A stretch of 64,000 nucleotides of DNA from NCBI RefSeq assembly GCF_006494375.1, contig NZ_VHIZ01000050.1, positions 477,256-541,255 on the forward strand. The letters run 5' to 3'. The position numbers were made by a program, and so were the translations under genes. The notes under the pieces are model-generated. The model was not told where the DNA came from. It worked only from the letters and a program-made list of their open reading frames with translations, and searched no databases. The stretch comes from Pantoea anthophila. GTDB lineage: Bacteria > Pseudomonadota > Gammaproteobacteria > Enterobacterales > Enterobacteriaceae. Below are positions 38,899 to 47,900 of this stretch, piece after piece; positions within the stretch are counted from its first letter, which is position 1, and the number at the start of each line of letters is the position of its first letter.

Positions 38899-40185
38899 TT
38901 ACTTCACCAGCGAATAGAAAATAGCGGAGATGGCAATCACTCCGATCAGCACCACAAACAGGTTGCTGATTTTTCCGCTGTACTGACGCATTGCCGGGAC
39001 TTTCTGAATGGCGTACATCGGCATCAGGAACAGGATCATGGCAATGACCGGCCCGCCCAGCGTCTCAATCATGCCGAGAATATTCGGGTCCAGCGTTGCC
39101 ACCAGCCAGGTTGTCAGCAGCATAAAGAGTGACGTCAGGCGATTCAGTCTGGCTGGCGCGATCGCTTTACCGCGACTGCGCAGCGCTTTATTAACCATGC
39201 CGTTGAACCCTTCGCGCGCGCCCAGGTAGTGACCCAGGAACGATTTGGTGATCGCCACCACCGCGATCAGCGGGCCCAGCCAGGCAATCATCGGCACCTG
39301 AAAGTGGTTCGCCAGATAGGAGAGAATCGTGATGTTCTGCGCCTTGGCCGCATGCAGATCCTCAGGCGACAGGCTCAGCACGCAGCTGAAGACAAAGAAC
39401 ATCACTGTCACCACCATCATCAGGTGTGAGCAGGCCAGAATGCGCGAGCACTTTTTCTCAGCGGCGTCGCCATACTCTTCGCGCTTCGCCAGCGCAAAGG
39501 AGGAGATAATGGGAGAGTGGTTAAAGGAGAAGACCATCACCGGGATCGCCAGCCACAGCGTCATCCACAGGCTGCTGCCTGCAGGCTGAACGGTCAGCGT
39601 GGAGAGCGCCGCGCCGTGCCAGTGGGGGATCAGATAGCAGGCCATCAGCATCAGCACCGCGACAAAGGGGTAGACCAGCACGCTCATCGCTTTGACAATC
39701 ATCTTCTCGCCAAAGCGCACAATGGTCATCAGCCCGACAATCAGCAGCAGCGACAGCAGCGCACGCGGCGGTGGCACCAGCCCCAGCTGATTCACCATCA
39801 GACTCTCGACCGTATTGGTAATCGCAACGCTGTACATCAGCAGAATCGGGTAGATGGCGAAGAAATAGAGCAGCGTAATCAGCTTGCCCGCCCCGACGCC
39901 GAAATGCTCCTCAACAACCTCGGTGATATCACCGGCCGGGTTTTTGCCGGAGAGGACAAAGCGGGTCAGCGCGCGGTGCGCATAAAAGGTCAGCGGAAAC
40001 GCCAGTATCGCCATAATGATCAGCGGGATGAGGCCGCCGACGCCCGCATTAATCGGCAGAAACAGGACGCCCGCGCCAATCGCAGTGCCGTATAAACCCA
40101 GCATCCACATGGTGTCGGTTTTACGCCATCCCGTATCGACGTCACTTTCAAGCGCGCCCAGCGTGCCAGTTTGCGTGGTTTTCAT
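38899..40185 (-). CDS. sdaC: SdaC, serine:H+ symporter
   Basis: A 428-residue inner-membrane transporter of the HAAAP family with about eleven segments (E. coli SdaC 429). Strong resemblance begins at WRKTDTMWMLGLYGTAIGAG and continues through NPAGDITEVVEEHFG and KSFLGHYLGAREGFNG. The frame extends 81 codons upstream, but the Met at 40185 matches the family start. The E. coli partner sdaB (serine deaminase) is not adjacent. The 364-base gap up to the next gene (40186-40549) shows no gene; it must hold both divergent promoters. Confidence 0.92.
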   Translation of the reverse strand: MKTTQTGTLGALESDVDTGWRKTDTMWMLGLYGTAIGAGVLFLPINAGVGGLIPLIIMAILAFPLTFYAHRALTRFVLSGKNPAGDITEVVEEHFGVGAGKLITLLYFFAIYPILLMYSVAITNTVESLMVNQLGLVPPPRALLSLLLIVGLMTIVRFGEKMIVKAMSVLVYPFVAVLMLMACYLIPHWHGAALSTLTVQPAGSSLWMTLWLAIPVMVFSFNHSPIISSFALAKREEYGDAAEKKCSRILACSHLMMVVTVMFFVFSCVLSLSPEDLHAAKAQNITILSYLANHFQVPMIAWLGPLIAVVAITKSFLGHYLGAREGFNGMVNKALRSRGKAIAPARLNRLTSLFMLLTTWLVATLDPNILGMIETLGGPVIAMILFLMPMYAIQKVPAMRQYSGKISNLFVVLIGVIAISAIFYSLVK

Positions 40186-40549
40186 CAGATATTCCGTGTT
40201 AAAAGCGCCAGTACCCTGGACCGCTGAAAGAGGTATCGTCCCCTGCTTTCCGGCCCGGTCGCAGCGGAACCTGCGCGCGTGATGCTGCCAACGCACATGC
40301 ACAGGTAATCGTTTGCGTGCGCCACTTTTTACACTACCTGACGATAAAAGTTCAAGCCGCACCGATAAACGCGCACAGATTGCTGAAATAACCGTCAGGT
40401 TGTGCAGAGTGACTGCGGGGCAGATCATGCCATCTTTAAGGCCGCTTTACCGCACTAAAAAAGGTGATCGCTGTAACGGTTAAGCACAACGGGCTACGCT
40501 TTAACTCTGACGGGTCGCGAAGGTGGCGACGCAAACACGGGAGAAGAGA

Positions 40550-41140
40550 ATGAAAATTGCCTGTCTGGGCTGGGGATCGTTAATCTGGAAAACCGGCGCG
40601 CTGCCGGTCGCCAGTGAGTGGCATCATGATGGTCCGGCCGTACCGGTGGAATTTGTGCGCATCAGTGATGGCGGTGAGCTCTCCACAGCGATCTGTCTGA
40701 ATGCCAGTCCGGTGCCGGTGTGCTGGGCCTGGCTGAATACCGCTTCACTGGAGCGGGCCTGCCAGGCGCTGCGGCTTCGTGAGGCCATTCCGGACAACCG
40801 CGTCGATGGCGTCGGGATGATCACGGTGACAGATAACGCCACAGGCCCGCTGGCGGCGTGGGCGCAGGCCAGAGGGATTGAAGGTCTCATCTGGACTGAT
40901 TTGCCCGCCCGCATGGCCGGTGTCGAAGGCCAGATACCGACGCTGGGTCAGGCGCGGCACTATCTGCAGCAGCTGAGCGGTGAAACGCGGGAACACGCCT
41001 TCCGCTACATTGAACAGGTGCCGGCGCAAATCGACACGGCCTATCGTCGCGCCTTTGCCGATCTGATACGGTGGCAGCCCGATGCGCCCCTCGTCACGGT
41101 TGCTGACACCCGGACACCCCCTCCCTGCCAGCACGGCTGA
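40550..41140 (+). CDS. Hypothetical protein with a GGCT-like N-terminus
   Basis: A 196-residue cytoplasmic protein. The N-terminus [15 protein letters not shown] resembles the substrate-binding YGSL loop of gamma-glutamylcyclotransferase-like proteins, with Trp replacing Tyr. No other family residue can be assigned with confidence. GGGAGAAGAGA precedes the ATG at 40550. It may form a unit with the dehydrogenase 149 bases downstream. Function unknown. Confidence 0.75.
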   Translation: MKIACLGWGSLIWKTGALPVASEWHHDGPAVPVEFVRISDGGELSTAICLNASPVPVCWAWLNTASLERACQALRLREAIPDNRVDGVGMITVTDNATGPLAAWAQARGIEGLIWTDLPARMAGVEGQIPTLGQARHYLQQLSGETREHAFRYIEQVPAQIDTAYRRAFADLIRWQPDAPLVTVADTRTPPPCQHG

Positions 41141-41289
41141 GACGGGGCTTTCTCCTGCACCGCTCTGCTTACTCTTCTGAGGGTGACTACACTTCACGCA
41201 GGCTAAGGCTCAGATATCGCAACACTTCCCCGCGAGTGGTCACGGCTCACGGTCTGACCGTCCTCCCCTTATCAGCAGGAGATGAACAG

Positions 41290-42483
41290 ATGAAAGCATT
41301 AACCTACCACGGCCCGCATAAAGTCAGCGTGGATAACGTCCCCGATCCCGGCCTGGAAGCCGCAGATGACATCATTCTGCGTGTGACCGCCACGGCCATT
41401 TGTGGGTCAGACCTCCACCTCTATCGCGGCAAAATTCCCGGCACCGGCCACGGTGATATCTTTGGCCATGAGTTTATGGGCGAAGTGGTTGAGACAGGCA
41501 GTGCGGTCACGGCCGTCGCCAAAGGCGATCGGGTGGTCATCCCGTTCGTTATCGCCTGTGGCGACTGCTTTTTCTGCCTGCTTAATCAGTATGCCGCCTG
41601 TGAGAACACCAACAGCGGCCGGGGTGCCATCCTGAACCGCAAAAATATTACTCCGCCTGCCGCGCTGTTTGGCTTCAGCAAACTTTACGGTGGTGTGCCC
41701 GGCGGACAGGCTGAGTATGTCCGGGTGCCTAAAGCCAACACCGGCCCGTTTAAAGTGCCGCCGGTGCTGTCGGATGAGAAAGTGCTGTTCCTCTCCGATA
41801 TCCTGCCGACCGCCTGGCAGGCGGTAAAAAATGCCGAGGTCAGACCCGGTTCCAGCCTGGCTATTTTCGGTGCCGGGCCGGTGGGGCTGCTCAGCGCCGC
41901 CTGCGCCCGCCAGCAGGGGGCCGAACAGATCTACATGATCGACCATAACAGCTACCGCTTAAACTTTGCCCGTGAACGCTATGGCGTTATCCCGATTAAC
42001 TTCGATGAAATTGATGACCCGGCAGGCTGGATCATCGAACAGAGCGCCGGCAATCGCGGGGTGGATGCGGTGATTGATGCCGTGGGCTTTGAGGCGAAAG
42101 GCAGCCTGACGGAAACCGTGCTCAGCAACCTCAAACTGGAGGGCAGCAGCGGTAAAGCGTTGCGCCAGTGTATTGCGGCGGTGCGGCGTGGCGGTATCGT
42201 CAGCGTGCCGGGCGTTTATGCCGGTTTTATTCACGGCTTCCTGTTTGGTGACGCCTTCGACAAAGGGCTGACCTTTAAGATGGGACAGACCCACGTTCAC
42301 GCCTATCTGCCTGACCTGCTTAAGCTGATTGAGCAGGGCCACCTGACACCGGAAGAGATTGTGACCCATCATCTGCCGCTGGAGGATGCGGCCCGCGGCT
42401 ACGATATTTTCAACAAACGGGAAGAGGAGTGCCGCAAGGTGATTCTGGTGCCTGGCCTGTCACCCACGCAGGCCACCCTGTAA
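41290..42483 (+). CDS. ybdR: YbdR-like zinc-dependent alcohol dehydrogenase
   Basis: A 397-residue medium-chain dehydrogenase of the formaldehyde/threonine dehydrogenase type. The catalytic zinc site is [13 protein letters not shown] and [10 protein letters not shown], the structural zinc cysteines are in [17 protein letters not shown], and the NAD fold is [18 protein letters not shown] with IDHNSYRL. It resembles E. coli YbdR across its length. The ATG at 41290 (MKALTYHGP) is preferred to an upstream start because AGGAGATG lies before it. Substrate unknown. Confidence 0.9.
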   Translation: MKALTYHGPHKVSVDNVPDPGLEAADDIILRVTATAICGSDLHLYRGKIPGTGHGDIFGHEFMGEVVETGSAVTAVAKGDRVVIPFVIACGDCFFCLLNQYAACENTNSGRGAILNRKNITPPAALFGFSKLYGGVPGGQAEYVRVPKANTGPFKVPPVLSDEKVLFLSDILPTAWQAVKNAEVRPGSSLAIFGAGPVGLLSAACARQQGAEQIYMIDHNSYRLNFARERYGVIPINFDEIDDPAGWIIEQSAGNRGVDAVIDAVGFEAKGSLTETVLSNLKLEGSSGKALRQCIAAVRRGGIVSVPGVYAGFIHGFLFGDAFDKGLTFKMGQTHVHAYLPDLLKLIEQGHLTPEEIVTHHLPLEDAARGYDIFNKREEECRKVILVPGLSPTQATL

Positions 42484-42520
42484 CCTGCGGGTCTGACGCG
42501 TTCAGATTCGGCTCTCTGGT

Positions 42521-42546
42521 GCCCCGGCAGCGTGCTCTGCCGGGGC
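42521..42546. terminator. Two-way hairpin after ybdR
   Basis: GCCCCGGCAG/CTGCCGGGGC is a perfect 10-bp stem with a 6-base loop between the convergent stops of ybdR and the small secreted protein gene. T tracts are weak. Confidence 0.6.
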
Positions 42547-42552
42547 GTTATC

Positions 42553-42759
42553 TTAAAACGGCCTGCGTTGCAAAGTGCTCCGCCCCTCCCGTCCCTCCAG
42601 CAGATGTTCATCCGGACTATCCGCCGTATCCACCTGGCTCCCCTGTTCCAGCAGTCGCGCGCTGCGTGAATGGGGGTGACTTTCGCTGATCACCTGTTGT
42701 GAAAACGCGCCAAACGATAACAGTAAAAAGAGTAACCCACTGGCCAGCCTCACTTTCAT
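42553..42759 (-). CDS. Small secreted protein of unknown function
   Basis: A 68-residue protein with a clear signal peptide (KVRLASGLLFLLLSFGAFSQQ). The mature part of about 45 residues is hydrophilic and charged, with no cysteine. AGAGGT lies 6 bases before the ATG at 42759; an upstream in-frame GTG is less likely. I do not recognise the family. Confidence 0.65.
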   Translation of the reverse strand: MKVRLASGLLFLLLSFGAFSQQVISESHPHSRSARLLEQGSQVDTADSPDEHLLEGREGRSTLQRRPF

Positions 42760-42946
42760 ACGCACACCTCTTTGATAACGGTGACGCTATGCTGCCCGAA
42801 GCGTTTTCATTTTCTGTCAGTAACAGGCAAAGTTATGTGGCAACAGGGAACAAGCTGCAACGCGTTTAGCTGCGGTTCAGGCTAACCCGTCAGAACGGCG
42901 GATCTTCCCCCTCGTATACCGTCCGTTTTCCTTCAGGAGGATGCTA

Positions 42947-43672
42947 TTGAACATCAATCAGTTTAATCAGCCGGTCGGCGAGGCTCTGCCCGAGTGGCAG
43001 CCGGTTGCCAGACCACCCCGCGCACCACTGTCAGGTCAGCATTGCCTGCTTCTGCCGCTGAGTCTCGATCATGCGGAACCTCTGTTTCACGCGTTCATGC
43101 AGGCAAAGGATGATCGCGACTGGACATGGCTGAGTGCAGAACGACCCACGTCACTATCACAGATGCAGCGCTGGATTGCGGATAAAGTAGCGGACGCGGC
43201 GCTGATACCCTTTTCAGTCTGTACGCTGGAGCAGCAGCCCTATGGGGTCGTCTGCTTCGCCAGCATTCAGCAGGAACATGGCACCATTGAAATTGGTCAC
43301 GTGACATGGTCGCCGCTGATGCAGCGCACTGTTATCGGCAGCGAAGCAATTTTTCTGCTGCTGCAGCAGGCTTTTTCACTCGGCTATCGTCGGGTAGCGT
43401 GGCGCTGTGATTCAACTAACGTCGCGTCACGGCGGGCAGCAGAACGACTCGGGTTCCGCTTTGAGGGCCGCTTTCGCCAGGTCATGACACGTAAACAGCG
43501 CAACCGCGATACCGACTGGCTGTCGATTATCGATCGTGAATGGCCGGCCGTTCAGTGTGCCCTGAGTTCGTGGCTGAGTGCGGAAAATTTCACGGCCCAG
43601 GGTCTGCAAAAGCGACCGCTCAGTGCCTGCTTCGCCGACGTTAACCCGGGCGATGTGAAGGCTGAAAGCTGA
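42947..43672 (+). CDS. RimJ/RimL-type N-acetyltransferase
   Basis: A 241-residue GNAT protein of the RimL subfamily. It shows LLLPLSLDHAEPLFHAF near the N-terminus, PYGVVCFASI, IGHVTWSPLMQRT, and the C-terminal SLGYRRVAWRCDSTNVASRRAAERLGFRFEG. AGGAGG touches the ATG at 42941 with no spacing, so the TTG at 42947, 6 bases from that site, is the better start. Likely a protein- or small-molecule acetylase; substrate unknown. Confidence 0.85.
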   Translation: MNINQFNQPVGEALPEWQPVARPPRAPLSGQHCLLLPLSLDHAEPLFHAFMQAKDDRDWTWLSAERPTSLSQMQRWIADKVADAALIPFSVCTLEQQPYGVVCFASIQQEHGTIEIGHVTWSPLMQRTVIGSEAIFLLLQQAFSLGYRRVAWRCDSTNVASRRAAERLGFRFEGRFRQVMTRKQRNRDTDWLSIIDREWPAVQCALSSWLSAENFTAQGLQKRPLSACFADVNPGDVKAES

Positions 43673-43686
43673 GCTGACGCGGGCCA

Positions 43687-44379
43687 TCAGTGCAACCGGC
43701 GCACGGTCAGCGCCACAGACCAGCGCTGGCGCTGGCAGCGCGGACAGACCGCCTGCTGCTCTGCCTCAATGGTCCGGGTCTGGCCGCAATGGGTGCAGGC
43801 ATAAAGCCCGCTCGTCGGGACCGTGCTGTAATCCTGCCGGTGCGCGGGAGGCAGCACGCTTAACCCGGCGCGCATCGCATCGTCGTCATAGAAATAGAGG
43901 CTGAGCTGGCCATCGACCTCCACCAGCGCCAGGCGGATCTGCCCCAGATGTTCCACGCCGCTCTGCCGCAACTCCATATAGAACTCATCTTCGGAAATAT
44001 TCAGCCGATCCAGACTTTCCAGCACATATAGCCCGTCTTTAATCAGGGTAATCACATCCCCCTGAATCAGCCGTGAAAAGCGCGGGCTGAGCGCCGTCAG
44101 CCAGGTGGTCAGACGGTAGAGCGACAGCAGAACCACAAACACTATAATGACCGGCAGCACCGGCACATCATCATAAAACGTCACGTCACCCGAGGCGGAA
44201 CCCAGCGTCAGGATCACCACCAGTTCAAACAGAGACAGCTGACGCACGCCGCGCCGCCCGGAGACTTTGAGAAAGGTAAATACCACCAGATAAGCGATCA
44301 GGACACGCGCCACCACCTCAAATAAAAAGGTGACGGGCTGATCGTTGAGCAAAAAACGGTGCCAGTCGAATGAGAACAT
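43687..44379 (-). CDS. DUF421 (YetF-type) membrane protein with C-terminal zinc ribbon
   Basis: A 230-residue protein with three N-terminal membrane segments (about residues 15-100), the DUF421 motif LSLFELVVILTLGSASGD, and the cytoplasmic domain LIKDGLYVLESLDRLNISEDEFYMELRQSGVE. The C-terminus adds CTHC and CPRC, a probable zinc ribbon absent from the shorter DUF421 protein at 53626. Related YetF proteins of Bacillus act in spore-membrane sensing; function here is unknown. Confidence 0.85.
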   Translation of the reverse strand: MFSFDWHRFLLNDQPVTFLFEVVARVLIAYLVVFTFLKVSGRRGVRQLSLFELVVILTLGSASGDVTFYDDVPVLPVIIVFVVLLSLYRLTTWLTALSPRFSRLIQGDVITLIKDGLYVLESLDRLNISEDEFYMELRQSGVEHLGQIRLALVEVDGQLSLYFYDDDAMRAGLSVLPPAHRQDYSTVPTSGLYACTHCGQTRTIEAEQQAVCPRCQRQRWSVALTVRRLH

Positions 44380-44685
44380 AGTCTGCTAAACATCCTGTTT
44401 TAAAGGGGGCGTCTCTTCGCCGCCGCCGATTGATTGGCCCGCAGATCCAGGCCAGCGATACGTCAAGCTTGTCGCCTGTTCGCCAAAAGGCAAGCGAAGC
44501 TGTAAGTCTGAAGCGGGCGAGTCTGACCGTTCTGCAGGCTGCGGAAAAGGTTAACAAAGCTGAAAAAGGGACAGCCTCGCCTCACGCTGCGCTTAATTTG
44601 CTGGCGACTGAAACGGAAGCAAAAATTTCCTGTTTCTGGCTGGCTGCTTTTTGCCGCTGCGTTTTTTTCTTTTTACTTCAATAAT

Positions 44686-44713
44686 TTGCCAAGAACATTA
44701 CCCAGCCTATACT
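44686..44713 (+). promoter_or_regulatory. Sigma-S-like promoter of the fused glycan gene
   Basis: TTGCCA (44686-44691) and TATACT (44708-44713) are 16 bases apart. The -10 is extended as CCTATACTTT, close to the sigma-S consensus CTATACT. It lies about 270 bases before the chosen start, inside a 604-base gap (44380-44983) that otherwise shows no gene on the minus strand. A frame open from 44786 runs into the downstream gene. Confidence 0.5.
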
Positions 44714-44983
44714 TTCCAGTAAGGCTTCCACCTCATCACTTAACATTCAGAGAAGCCACTCTTTTTCCTGCCGATAGCGCTGTCTGTGAAACCTGCTATC
44801 TCACTCGTCCATTTTGCAACAGGTGCTGATGCCTGCCATTCAGCGTCTGTGGCTTATGGCAGGGATCGCCCGTTCGTTGAGAGTGGCCCGACCGGCCAGT
44901 CTGCTTTGCATACCCATAACGCCCTGACCCGTTTCACGACGGCGCGTCAGCGGGAAGCGTGTTGCTTTTTTTCGGGAGATGCC

Positions 44984-47900
44984 ATGACGCCTTTTTCCAG
45001 TTTCTGGCAGGCGGGTTATGAAGGGGCCGATCATATCAATCCTGCCGGTCTTGCGCTGTCGATGAACGATCTGAATCAGCATCAGAGCCGTGCAGCGGCG
45101 GATTATGCCGCCCTGGCCCCCTTTTCCCTTCGCACGGTGCGCGAAAGCGTGGGCTGGCGGCTGTGTGAACGCAATGGACGCTATGACTTCTCGACCGTCG
45201 CAGCGCGGATGGTGGCCGCACGTGAGCAGGGGATTCAGCTCAGCTGGACACTCTGTCACTACGGCTGGCCCGCTGACGTCACGCTGTTCAGTGATGACTT
45301 TGTCAGCCGGTTTGCCGCCTTCTGCGGCGCTCTGGCCCGCTTTCTCGCCCCCTGGTATTCGTCTGCGCCGGTCTATTCACCGATGAATGAGATCTCTTTC
45401 CTCAGCTGGGGCATCTCCGTCGGGGTTTTCCCCTGTGAGGCGATCTCTGAACCCGATCGGGCGGATGCCGCCAAGCGTCAGCTGGTGCGGGCTACGCTGG
45501 CGGCCTGTGATGCGATCTGGCAGGCGGATCCGCGCGCCCGCCTGCTGCATTGCGATCCACTGATCCATATCGTGCCCGATCCCGCCGATCCCGACAGCGA
45601 CGGGCTGGCACGCGCCCTGTGTGACACCCAGTACCAGGCGTGGGACATGCTGAGCGGCAGACGTGATCCGGAGCTGGGCGGCGCGCCCCGCTATCTCGAT
45701 CTGGTGGGCGTCAACTATTACCACGACAACCAGTGGGAGCAGGGTTCGAACCAGCGACTCTGGTGGCATCTGGGCGACAGCCGCCGCCTGCCGCTGCATC
45801 AGATGCTGCAGCAGGTCTGGCAGCGTTATCAGCGGCCGCTGCTGCTGGCAGAAACCAGCCATGTCGGCAGCGGACGCGGCGCCTGGATCGGCGAGATCGC
45901 CGCCCAGGTGGCGCAGGCGCAGCTGGCGGGTGTTGAGATGCTCGGCATCTGCCTTTATCCGATTATTGATCGTCCCCTCTGGGAGGAGACCACCTTCTGG
46001 ACCCGCAGCGGGTTATGGGATTTGGACCTGTCAGGGCCCGATCCTTACGCCCGCCAGTTACAGCAGCCTTATGCCGACGCCCTGCGCCAGGCGCAACGCT
46101 TTTTGCAGCACATCGTCCCTTCCTCATTCCCCTGTCAGGAGTCTGTCATGAACAAACCCGCTCTTATCGTTTTCAGTCATTTACGCTGGGGCTTTGTTTT
46201 CCAGCGCCCGCAGCAGCTTCTGACCCGCCTGGCACAGCACTATCGCGTGCTGTTCGTCGAGGAGCCGGTCTGGCAGGCGGGACCACCTGGCCTGCATCGG
46301 AGTTCGCCCGCAGCGAATATCACCGTGATCCAGCCGCATACCCCCCACGACGCGCCCGGTTTTCACGACAGCCAGATTGCCCCACTGCTGCTGCTGCTCG
46401 CCCCGCTGCTGGAGGAGGATGAGGAGCCGCTGATCTGGTTCTATACCCCCATGGCCCTGCCGCTGCTCACCCCTTTCAAACCCCGGCTGGTGATCTACGA
46501 CTGCATGGATGAGCTCTCCGCCTTCCACAACGCCCCGCGCCAGCTGCAACAGCGCGAATCGGCGCTGATGACCCGCGCCGATCTGGTGTTCACCGGCGGC
46601 TCCAGCCTCTATGAAGCAAAGCGCGATAAACATCATCAGGTTTACTGCTTCCCCAGCAGCGTGGATGCCGTCCACTTTGAGCAGGCACGCGATCGCAGTA
46701 ACCATCATCCGCTTCAGGATGCGATCCCGGCAAAGCGGCTTGGCTATTACGGCGTACTGGATGAGCGTATCGATCTGCCGCTGATTGCCGCGCTGGCGGA
46801 CAGCCATCCGGAGTGGCAGATCATCATGGTCGGGCCGGTGGTGAAAATCGATCCCGCCAGCCTGCCGCAGCGCGACAATATTCACTGGCTCGGTCAGCAG
46901 CCTTATCAGGCGCTGCCGCAGTTCCTGGCGGGCTGGGATGTCTGCCTGATGCCTTTTGCCATTAACGCCTCGACGCGCTTCATCTCGCCCACCAAAGTGC
47001 TGGAGTATATGGCGGCACAGCTGCCGATTGTCAGTACCGCCATCGTGGACGTGGCGCGACATTACGCTGAAGAAGTGGCGGTGGCAGAGACCCCTGCCGC
47101 CTTTATTGCCGCCTGTGAAGAGGCGATGACCCTCAGTGCGGCTGAGCGACTGGCGCTGGCGGGCCGCATGCAGGTAAGAGTGGACGCGACCTCCTGGGAT
47201 CGCACGGCAGAACAGATACAGGCCCTGATCCAGCAGGCTCTGACGCATCCGCAGCCTGCCGGTGAACCGGTCACGCCAGCCAGTGCCCAGGCGAACGTGA
47301 CACCGTTAACCCCGGCGATGCTGGAGAGCGAAGCGGTGCCCTGCCTGATTGTCGGTGCCGGGCCAACCGGACTGAGCGCCGGTTATCACTATGGTGAAGG
47401 CGCGGTGCTGCTGGAGAAAAATGCCACGCCGGGCGGCTGGTGCCGCTCCATTGACGATCGGGGTTTTACCTTCGACTATGCCGGTCACATTATGTTTTCG
47501 CAGGACCCCTATGTCCTGCAGCTCTACGAGATGCTGCTCGGCGACAATCTGCACTGGCAGGCGCGTGAGGCCTGGGTCTGGAATGACGGCATCTATACCC
47601 GCTATCCCTTCCAGTCGGCGCTGCACGGTCTGCCGGTTGAGGTCGTAAAAGAGTGCGTGCTGGGCGCCATTGAGGCGCGCTATGGCGAAACGGCCGCGCC
47701 CGCGGTGCCGCTGGATCGGGCGCGGGCGCGACGGGACTGCTGTGCCGATGGCGCGATAGCGGATGAGGGCAGCCTGGCCGGTGAAGTGGAAGGCGAAGAG
47801 GATTTTCAGCACTTTATCCTGCGCACTTGGGGGAAAGGGATCGCACGTCACTTTGCTCTGCCCTATAACCAGAAACTGTGGAAAGTGCCGCTGACTGAGA

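Noticed and set aside
44786..44983. Upstream in-frame extension of the fusion gene (66 extra codons)
   Set aside because: The extension has no ribosome binding site at its first Met and no family similarity. The Met at 44984 has GGGAG at proper spacing and starts directly at the glycosidase domain.
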